From positions 1 to 13,719 of the forward strand of contig CAJVPJ010000984.1 in assembly GCA_910592205.1 (NCBI GenBank): 13,719 bases of DNA, given 5' to 3'. This document shows positions 1 through 7,869 of this stretch, in pieces (within the stretch, counting starts at the first letter, position 1; the number at the start of each line of letters is the position of its first letter). The notes under the pieces are model-generated. The model was not told the DNA's origin, ran no database searches, and saw only the letters and a program-made list of their open reading frames with translations. Source of the DNA: Paraglomus occultum (taxonomy: Eukaryota; Glomeromycota; Glomeromycetes; Paraglomerales; Paraglomeraceae). The position numbers were made by a program, and so were the translations under genes.

Positions 1-75
1 AAGGGGCTGAGAGATTTCGTCCGACTTAAGCCAAATCCGACTTATCGAGTGTCCGACTTATCGAGTTTCACTGTG
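1..75. mobile_element. Right terminal region of a pogo/Tigger-like DNA transposon (cut by window edge)
   Basis: Read on the minus strand from base 75, the sequence starts CACAGTGAAACTCGATAAGT and continues with repeated TCGATAAGTCGGA-type words. On the plus strand TCCGACTTATCGAGT occurs at 36-50 and 52-66, with a shorter TCCGACTTA at 20-28. A CAGTG start followed by TCGA-containing subterminal repeats is typical of pogo/Tigger ends, which insert at TA; a TA follows at 76-77. No transposase is visible because the body lies left of the window. The family call is inferred from the end sequence only. Confidence 0.5.
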
Positions 76-77
76 TA

Positions 78-880
78 TTTAAAAAACCTTATTTGGGAAG
101 CACATGGTTAATTATTACATTGTGTATTTTTAAAGCCCAGATATTCGGGCTGTTTACCCAATACCAAGTAAAGTTATTGCCGTATTTGTTCTCATTGTTC
201 CCACAGAAATTTCTAAACATTATTTAATTACGGTTTAACTTGGCTTGATATTACCACGGACACGTGAAAGTCACCGCGCAACATTACAAGTTCATAAAGT
301 TGGCAAAAATAAGACAACACTAATTTCTGGTTATTTTCCTCCCGCTTATCTATCTTATAATCTCTCTCGAGGTCTCTGCTTTTCACATTATTTCATGTAC
401 TTCGATGGAATATGTACTGTTAGTATGTGGTTCATGCTTGAAATACAACCAACAAATTCACACGTAGAAAAATTTAAAGGCTTGGATTACGAAAAATAAC
501 GAGAGCTCCCTAAATGTTTTGACACTGTCAACTGAGAATGGCAACAGATTTTAATAATTGCTAGTTGAAGTAAAGTTATTATGGATACAGTCAACGCTCT
601 TCATATGTCAAGCTCTGCCCATTAAGTATGTAAACACAAGTCATGTTTGATTTGACCGTATGTATTTACCTTTCGGAGAGGTTAAACTGTATTTATGTAC
701 AAGTTTGCGGTTTATTATGTTTTTTGGAATTGTCACAAGAGTTTAATCTTTGACTTTGTCTTTATAATTGTTCGATAACCCCACTTAGAATTTTCGTTCA
801 AGGTAGAATTAAGTTTCAATATGTAATAGTAATAGTAAGGGGTTATGCAGACGCACTAACTACAGAGGGAACCAAAAGTA
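78..880 (+). repeat. Diverged direct repeat, copy A
   Basis: This stretch is similar along its length to 5040-5790 in the same orientation, about 4.93 kb away. Shared words include CATGTACTTCGATGGAAT (395 and 5334), GCTTGAAATA, CGAGAGCTC, ATACAGTCAA, ATGTCAAGCT, TTATGTTTTTT and CAATATGTAA. The copies differ by many substitutions and indels, and open frames in one are not kept in the other, so it is probably not coding. It could be an old segmental duplication or two copies of a non-autonomous transposon. The transposon end at 1-75 abuts its left side. Confidence 0.7.
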
Positions 881-2880
881 TTGCACGGTCGAAATTTAAC
901 TGAACACATTACTGATATAGAACTGCTCATGTGACTCTATACTGTTATTACCTAAATTGATTGTTATTATTGTTTTGATTTAATTTTTTAGGAATCGTAA
1001 AAACTCATTTAAGTTATTATTTTCACTTTTTTGCCTGACAAAAATTAACTTTGGCGCAAAAAAAAGAAAGGCCAAAAAATCAGGCGACTAGTTGTAGGAT
1101 ATCATCGAACAGTAATTACAGAAAATCTTGCGGCTTATGAATTTAAAAACAGTAAATCAGAAAACTTTATTTCTCAGTAAGACAACGCAACCCCGTTCAA
1201 CATCGAAAATTGCACAAGAGTTTTTTTATTCTTAAAATATAGACGTTTTCATAAACTGCCCCAAGTCACAAACTCAACCCGATTAGATTAACTTGTGTTA
1301 AGGTAGAAATTCAAAAACGCAGCCTTCAAGTATTGGTAACTCGAGGTATAAAAGAACATTAACTGTTGTCTTAATAAGATTTTTTTATTGTAAAAATAAA
1401 GCGTGCAATACTCTCCTGTATGTCGCTAAAATAAAAATTGGGCAATCTGTGCCGCCAAAATCTGTTTATCCTGTTTGCATTCTCGTTAATCAAATTTTGT
1501 TATACCGAAATAATTATTTCCAGAACTGCTCTTTATTTTTTCGTATAATAATGAATAGTGCTGTACTGTTAGGCATTTGCATTTGGGACAGAATTTTATC
1601 TAGGTTGCTAACACGTTTTGTACCAAAATTTTGTTCAATAGACAACAAATTATTTTCCTCAAACAGGGTTACAAACATATAACAGTCGATGACAAAGTGT
1701 TCGCACTTACATTAGCTCTTCCGATTTCTCATAAACTCAAAACATAAATATCCATGTTGATAACTTTTGCCAGGTACGAAATATTAGTCTTTGAATTAAT
1801 TATAACTCGTATGTTTGCATGCATAACAAGGTTAAGTTTATAAAGTAATAAAAATAGTTGCATCTGTGACGGACAACAATTTTAGTGTCCTCACAAAAAA
1901 TCTTGGGGTATTTCTATTATTATCTCTGATGGGGTATCCCATATTCGCCAATCGTTGAGCCAAAACATTATTCGTTGGTTCAGAAACACAAGTTGAAAAT
2001 TTTTGATTGAAAACTTACATTTTATAATATTATTTATACAATTACCAACCAGGATCTTAAGTTTTGTTTTTCTAATCATCTTCGGTATGGTTTACTTTTC
2101 ACTTTTCTGATCACCGCCTTACTAAGAAATTATCCGTACTATTGGTTACAGTATCGAATGTCATCACATAGCAATTAATTGCGTTGGAGATTTATTTACG
2201 CCAGATGGGAAAAGGCCTTAAGCAACTACAAATTTACCGGAGTTGCAAGGCCGCGCATTCATCTCACCGTCTTGGTATTGTGTAACACATCGTGATATCG
2301 CAATGGGGTTGAATTTCTTATTTCACACAATATTATTATGCACTATCTGCTCCTAATAATAAACAGGTGTGACTGAACGCTAAAATCGTCAGGACAAACG
2401 ATGTACTAAACAAAGTTTATACATCTTGTGACCGTATCACAGACAGATTTGTTTTTTTTGACATAAACAATGGAGAATGCATGGTTAAAATTAGAATTGG
2501 TCACCATATTAATATATGCCAGGATAGTATAATAACGATTGTATATATTTGTTTTCCAATGTTTGTGGAAATTTCGTCAACAGTTGTATACAATCAATAC
2601 AACAATTTTTCCTCGTTTTTAATGCCGATATCGACCGTTGCTATGACTTTATTTAAATAATACCTTCCTATGTTGACACTAATAATTGACAATGCGTCGA
2701 TTTACAATATCCCCAATTTAGCTTTATTTTAGGTTTAATTGTCCGTGGCAACAACAATTAACAATCACTTTTAGTTAGGGGATGGCATTGTACGAGTCTT
2801 GTGCCTTCCATTCGTAACTTTACTCCAAAGTAACGTAATAGTAAGGATAAACTATTGGCTTAGTTATACCCAAAGAAGAT
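881..2880. other. AT-rich intergenic stretch, no gene recognised
   Basis: About 2 kb upstream of the phosphate transporter gene. It holds scattered short open frames, poly(A/T) runs and no RNA-gene signature that I can see. The only coding-like piece is a 58-codon frame on the minus strand (2014-1838) without an ATG start, which is too short to call. The region is the likely long 5' flank of the transporter gene plus decayed sequence. Confidence 0.5.
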
Positions 2881-2889
2881 ATCATAAGG

Positions 2890-2962
2890 ATGGACTTGCA
2901 ATTCAATAAGCATAAAAGATCCGACTCCCCACGTCAAATTTGTTTCATTACGCTAAATCAGC
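2890..2962 (+). promoter_or_regulatory. Transporter gene leader: TATA-like box, CACGT core and overlapping upstream ORF
   Basis: CATAAAAG at 2911-2918 is TATA-like and lies about 45 bases before the transporter ATG. CACGTC at 2930-2935 carries the CACGT core bound by Pho4-type bHLH factors in yeasts, although the best sites are CACGTG or CACGTT. An ATG at 2890 opens a 53-codon frame that runs past the transporter start and stops at 3049-3051 in another frame. If it is transcribed, this upstream ORF would limit transporter translation. All these roles are inferred from motifs. Confidence 0.25.
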
Positions 2963-4628
2963 ATGAGCCCAATCGCAGAAACAGAGGCCCACGTACTACT
3001 TACATCTGGTGCGGCCTTATTCGCCGCAGGCTATATCATGAGTTCTGGTAATCTATTCCCTCTGGTGCTGCCGGCGGTATATAGTAGCGCCACAAATAAA
3101 AATGTCGAGGCTGCCAAAATATGCCTTCGGGGTGGTATGCTCATCGGTCAATTAATCTTTGGGGTTGTAGGCGACTTGTATGGCCGAACGAGGGTATGTT
3201 TGCTTCGTATTAAAAAGAAACGCTTCGTTTTAACTAGAAAGCAAGTTTTAATTTCATGCCGGACTCTAACATGTATTGTAACACAGGCCTACAGCTTAAC
3301 CCTTATGGTCATATTGGCCAGCACCCTCTTTATTACCTTTTTGGGTGACGGACCCGGTTTAAGGATTACCACCAGTTTGGCGGTAATGCAAAGCCTTCAG
3401 GGTGTCGGGATCGGTGGCATATATCCGTCAGCTATACGTATGTATAAGCTATTTGCACAAAACTTTACTATACTTACTACTCGTTTTAACCTATCTTGTA
3501 TTTCAGTGACGGTGGCGGAATACGCTTCGACCAATAAAAGACCGATAATGCTGGCCGCCATTTTCCTTTTGTACATATGCGGTTCTTGCACCGCGCTGGC
3601 AGTTGAGGCTATATCGGCCAAGTCAGATCAAATTGATAGCATATGGCGCTTTGTCGTTGGCCTTGGGCTCATACCCACGGTTGTTGCTCTTGGCCTTTTA
3701 CGACTATGGAAAATTCCCGAAGCAAACCACAGACACTACGAGGGAATATTCTTATGGACTAAGGGATTTGTCAATTACCTGCGTAAAAATTTCGTAACAT
3801 ATGTTGCGATCTGTGGCGCTTGGTTCGTGGTAGATGCGAGCGCCTATGGTTATCGCTCAGATATACGTCTGAGCGATATAAACCTTAGTCGGAATATTAC
3901 TGATGTGAATGGAGTGTTGCCGCAAGTTGCCATTGATGATGTCCTTCGCGTGTCCTGTGGTTCCCTATTGGGGGCCTTGGCCACCCTGATATTTATCTCG
4001 TATTTACCGCGAAGAGTCATAATGGCTCTTGGATTTGCTGCGTCGGCCATTTTGTTTATCGCGTTTGGATACTTCTCGGGCCCGGGGGTGGGATACATTA
4101 CCTATCTGACTCTTTCTACGGTGATAATGGTGAGTATAAGAATGTCTATTGAAATTATAATATTCATAATAGATTTATTAACATTGTCACATCCTAAATT
4201 ACTAGTTTGCCCAGAATTTTGGGCCTAATGCACTTACTTTTATCGTTGCTGCGGAGCTATGGTGCACACAATACCGTTCGACTTCTTATGGTATTGCATC
4301 AGCTTGTGGCAGGCTGGGCACCATTGCGAGCTACACAATTTTCCGGTGGCTCACGATCGACGCCGACAAGACTTTTATAGGCCCGCTTAGTCTTGCCATC
4401 CTTATGGTGTTGGGTCTCGGGTTTACCTGGTTTTTGCCTGAAACTAGAGGCAAAGATTTAGATGTCCCCTCACGGATCCCTGCGGCTGTTCACACCCTTG
4501 TCTGCAGCATCCCCTCTGCCACTACTTCTTCTTCCTCTGCCACTGCTTCTTCTTCTTCCTCTGCCACCGTCTCTTCTTCTTCCACTGCTGCTGCCTCCTC
4601 ATTGCTTGGGATTGTAATTAAATCGTGA
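2963..4628 (+). CDS. PHO84-like phosphate:H+ symporter, MFS superfamily, 4 exons
   Basis: Exons are 2963-3193, 3287-3437, 3507-4129 and 4215-4628. Introns of 93, 69 and 85 bases have donors GTATGT, GTATGT and GTGAGT; intron 1 has a CTAAC branch point. The spliced product is 472 residues with about 12 membrane segments, so it should sit in a membrane and import inorganic phosphate with protons. Family marks are GDLYGRTR (70-77, the loop 2-3 MFS signature), GVGIGGIYP (116-124), WFVVDxxAYG (233-242), NFGPN (336-340), YRST, CGRLG and PETRGKDLD (410-418). Oddities: the usual GGDYP aspartate is Ile122, the TM1 DxYD(L/I)F motif reads SSGNLF, and the Lys of SGKLG is Arg368. The central TM6-TM7 loop is short, so the protein is smaller than typical homologues (about 500-590). 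The C-terminal tail from about residue 434 is Ser/Ala/Thr-rich. Another PHS-family substrate, such as a glycerophosphodiester, or a sensor role is possible. Confidence 0.88.
4511..4600 (+). repeat. Imperfect tandem repeat encoding the Ser/Ala/Thr tail of the transporter
   Basis: CCTCTGCCACTnCTTCTTCTT-type units of about 21-24 bases occur about three times in a row, then decay into CCACTGCTGCTGCC. All units stay in frame and encode SAT-x-SSSS blocks at the cytosolic C terminus, beyond the last membrane helix. The strong C/T strand bias and near-identical units point to recent slippage expansion. Confidence 0.75.
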
Positions 4629-5039
4629 CGTGGGGGGTGTTACTATATATATGTCGAATGATTAATAGATGTAAATGTACATAATAATTTAAAAATAAAA
4701 TTATTACATTCCGTTAAATATACTCCGACCACTTTTATATAACGTTTAACTTTTCTTTTGCGCCAACAAAGGCTCTTTTCTTTGATATAATTGCCCGACA
4801 TTGTCTGAACTGCTCAAGCATAGTTTCTGCCGATGAAGAATCACGACGAATGTTTGCATTTATCAGACGTTTCAGAAAACTTTTGGTAAGGATTTCATTA
4901 GCGTAGATACAAAAGCAACATATTGCCTTTTACTCTAGCCAGACAGAGGTTCCCTCGGTCAATTTTAATAGCTTGACTATGATGGTTTTACTTAAACGTA
5001 AAGGACGTGGACATTAAGCTAAACGTGCGCAAACGTCAA
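4629..5039. other. 3' flank of the transporter gene, no gene seen
   Basis: It contains the poly(A) signal and AT-rich sequence without coding character. AACTTTTCTTTTGCGCCAA at 4748-4766 resembles, in inverted orientation, the stretch near 1050-1076, but the match is short and low in complexity. Confidence 0.5.
4694..4699 (+). terminator. Poly(A) signal AATAAA of the transporter gene
   Basis: A canonical AATAAA lies 66 bases after the TGA stop in an AT-rich stretch, at a suitable distance and on the right strand to direct 3' end formation of the transporter transcript. Confidence 0.5.
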
Positions 5040-5790
5040 GAATTGAATACCTATTTTGGGCGAGAAAAACTGTGTTAATCATTAATTACGTTGCGTATTT
5101 CTTAACGTTGAATATTCGGATTGTTTACAACGGATTGCTGCCGTATTTGTTACGTTACCGTGCGCGGACACGTAAAAGTCGCCGCGTATATGAATAAAAA
5201 TATCCCACATATACAGAAACTTCATAAAGCTATCAGAAACAAGTCATTTCTTATACAATACTGAATGCTGGTTATTTCCTCTCGTTTACCTATCTTGCAA
5301 TATCTCTTCAAGTTCTCTGCTTCTCACATTCTTCATGTACTTCGATGGAATTAATGATACCGAAACTAGCCTTAGCATGTGTTACATGCTTGAAATAACC
5401 AACAAGTTATGCGTAAAGAAAAACGTAAAAGCTTGGATCGCGAAAATTGACGAGAGCTCTCTAATTGTTTTACGTTGACAGCATCACTGGAAACGCAACA
5501 AACTCCATTACACTTCTAGTAACTGCTAGTAGAGATATTATAGATACAGTCAATACTCTCCAAATGTCAAGCTTTGCCCCATTAAATATATATAATACAA
5601 GTCGTGTTTGACTTGGCCATATGTATTTGCATTTACGAGGGTGGGGTCTGCGTTTCATTATGTTTTTTCGGCAAAAAAGTTTTACGCGAGTTTTATTTCC
5701 CGACTTTGGGGATACTTGAAATTTTCAATTAGCCTGCTTAATTAGTGGATCAATATGTAAGGGGTCGCGCACACACACACTAACTATAAC
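5040..5790 (+). repeat. Diverged direct repeat, copy B
   Basis: Second copy of the repeat at 78-880, in the same orientation. The match begins near a TATTTTGGG word and ends near CAATATGTAAGGGGT followed by CACTAACTA, present in both copies. A short (CA)n run at 5768-5779 is specific to this copy. The two copies flank the transporter gene and its upstream region. The copies look old, because shared blocks are only about 10-20 bases long. Confidence 0.7.
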
Positions 5791-6103
5791 ATTCGAACCA
5801 GTACAGATTAGTCATCTCGGACAATATAAAAGTTGTGATGAATTGACATATAATATTTACAATACAAATTTATACAGTATTATCCGGATGAAAAGTTTCC
5901 TATACGCGGCTTCGAACTAACAAATCGTTACCAGATTTCATGTTTGCAAAAGTAAATTGGATAACACCATCCTATCCTCTCGGATTATCTCGTCATAAAG
6001 AAAATCAATGTCCCAAACGTTCACGGATATGAACATGTACAAGGTAGAACAAACAATCATCAAAATAACAAAAAGAATTGGCAAAGATTATTATTACTTG
6101 TGC
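5791..6103. other. Downstream flank of the HIRAN gene, no helicase exons
   Basis: This is where a Rad5/HLTF gene would continue on the minus strand after its HIRAN domain. I see no DEAD/DEAH-box or other SNF2 motif in any minus frame. A short minus frame (about 6060-5940), with residues such as DIDFLYDEIIRED before a TGA, is open but has no clear splice link to the HIRAN gene. Confidence 0.45.
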
Positions 6104-6859
6104 CTAATTATTGCTACTCCCTGGAAAATTAAACATGACTCCTTTACTGAGCATTCTTATAGTTGCAAAATCTTCTCTTTCGGGTGGACCGAATATCTTG
6201 ATGGTTACTGGTACATCATAAAAATTGGGTTCTTGATGTACATAGCCTATGTCAAAGTATGTTGTAAGTAGTGGTAGTAGCATGTAAATCACTATGGTTT
6301 TTTTGTTGAAAAGTCTCTCACCTTTCAGTATTATATAACCAAAGTCAATTAATGGTGCCAATACCATAGCATCACTTCTGCCTATATATCCAACCTGCAA
6401 AAAACAAAAGATTGGTAATTATTTTACTTTTACTTTGTATGCTCCCTGCCCTATTACCAATGCTTACTTGCTCACCGTACATGTTGTCTGCCCGAATAGC
6501 CAACTGATCATTACTGTTATCAGGCTCGCGGGAGAAAATTACCTAAAAAATATATACATATATGCGATGTTTGTTTGTCACTCGAGCTTATTCCACACCT
6601 GTTTTTGGTTTTCAATTTCTACTCACGCTTTGCCCTTCCGACACTTGTGCGTTATAATACCTCAATCCGACTAGTTTGGACTCTATCCAGCCAAAATATT
6701 TTAAATCTGCTTCAACATAATCTACAAGATAAATCGAAACCAAATCTTAAGCTCAAAGGGAGGAAAAACGAACAACCGAAAAGATCAGAGATCGTCATCA
6801 ATACAAAGACCTTCTATTATCTCTGGTTGTGCATCAACTTCGACTCTTGTTCTAGGCAT
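6104..6859 (-). CDS. Stand-alone HIRAN-domain protein (HLTF/Rad5 N-terminal module), 5 exons
   Basis: Minus-strand exons: 6859-6805, 6721-6627, 6542-6468, 6394-6322 and 6246-6104; introns of 83, 84, 73 and 75 bases. The product is 146 residues, ending at TAG. Residues about 30-125 follow the HIRAN domain of human HLTF block by block: SKLVGLRYYNA, then REPDNSNDQLAIRADN, then GEQVGYIGR, then a helix, then YIILKG and VPVTIKIFG. In HLTF this domain binds the 3'-OH end of single-stranded DNA during fork reversal. The RYY pair and the Asn and Asp of the NPYD region are kept, but the NPYD tyrosine is Asn, VGHL is VGYI, and a basic residue follows as Arg. There is no RING or SNF2 part. The first donor (GTATTG) and the ATG at 6859 are the least certain points; the frame stays open to an ATG at 6979, which would add 40 residues. 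It could be a truncated HLTF gene or a genuine single-domain protein. Confidence 0.72.
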
Positions 6860-7869
6860 CAAGATGGACTTTATTGAGAAAGAGTGTGTATACGGCAAGA
6901 GATGTTCACACAGTTTCTTTGTTTTATTGTTTTTGTGGATCATTTGCGATAAAAGGGAAGTAACATGTGAAATATTCATCCGTTATCAGTAACATCACTC
7001 TCCCCCCCGTTCCCATGAAAACGAAACTAAATTCTTTATTGTTAGCGTTTCAGTCAAAGAGAGAGAGGGAGCGGGAGTAAATTATATCAACAAAGAAAAT
7101 CCTCCGATCGAGATTCACTTGAAAATTTTGCCAACATCAATCTTACTTTGGTAACAATATGTCGTGCACATGCTAGTGAACGTGAACAATAAACAACCCA
7201 TGACGTAAGCAGTTATGTGCATCGATTTGTCATCAGTTTAGCGTGAAAAAAACGATATTCTTTGTAAATCGAACCAGCCTATACATTTATTTTCCGCCCT
7301 CTCCCCCCCTTCCCTGCTCGCAGAGCGATGGGGAGGGAGGGAGGAGGGTGGTGGGTTTCATTTTTAATGGTTTTGTTTATACATTTACATCAATTATATT
7401 TTTCAGCTAGTTTACAGGATCTACGTCCAATCTGCAATTTGAAATCTACACTTTTACACTGATCTTTCAATATTCGTTCTCGATTATTTGTTCTTCTCCT
7501 CCTCTTCTTTTTTTATAATAAATATTGTCCTGTACAAATTATTTACAGACCAACACAGGATTTCCGTCCAGTGAATTCTCGCGTTATGTTATAACAATGT
7601 CTAACGTGGTGTTGGTTGATCGATTTGGATCTGGCATTCTATTATGTGACATTCCCGGTGGAGTAAATCCCAAAATTCTTTACGACTCGTCCTTGTCAGC
7701 TTCATCTTTCATCATGCATACATCACAGATATGTCTGTTGATAAGTAATGTGATGGTGACGACGGGGGTGTGGAAAGAGAGTAGGGGAGGGAAAGTGACG
7801 GTAGTCGCGCTGAGTGTCGTTGCTGCCGTTATTTCAATATTGCTCGCTTGATCTGTTGTAGCGTCGTCA
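6860..7869. other. Spacer between tetraspanin and HIRAN genes, with G/C-skewed tracts
   Basis: This 1 kb lies downstream of the tetraspanin stop and upstream of the HIRAN start, both on the minus strand, so it should hold the 3' end of one transcript and the promoter of the other. It carries purine- and pyrimidine-rich tracts (about 7000-7080 and 7300-7360) and a minus-strand AATAAA at 7291-7286. Directly after the tetraspanin TGA the next frame is open to 7680. No other gene is convincing. Confidence 0.5.
7330..7355 (+). other. G-quadruplex-forming motif
   Basis: Runs GGGG, GGG, GGG, then GGG and GGG are separated by loops of 1, 1, 4 and 4 bases, which fits the standard G-quadruplex pattern on the plus strand. 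A C-rich run (CCCTCTCCCCCCCTTCCC) lies just to the left at about 7297-7314, so the two could also pair as a hairpin. It lies in the spacer upstream of the HIRAN gene; a regulatory role is inference. Confidence 0.55.

Noticed and set aside
245-499. 84-codon plus-strand frame in repeat copy A
   Set aside because: It starts at TTG, and the corresponding part of copy B is broken by indels, so the frame is not conserved.
1838-2014. 58-codon minus-strand frame with NNVLAQRLANMGYP-like composition
   Set aside because: It has no ATG, a stop immediately upstream, no clear splice sites and no recognised family.
2180-2300. GC-richer patch considered as a tRNA or other RNA gene
   Set aside because: No T-loop (GGTTCRA) consensus or clover-leaf pairing could be found.
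3397-4098. Minus-strand frames opposite the transporter gene
   Set aside because: They mirror conserved transporter codons and have no protein character of their own.
5040-5790. The flanking repeats as LTRs of a retrotransposon carrying the transporter gene
   Set aside because: The copies are too diverged, no primer-binding site or polymerase is seen, and the gene between them keeps its introns.
7525-7851. 108-codon plus-strand open frame with a hydrophobic end
   Set aside because: It starts at TTG, lies antisense to the 3' flank of the tetraspanin gene, and shows no family resemblance. It is most likely a chance frame.
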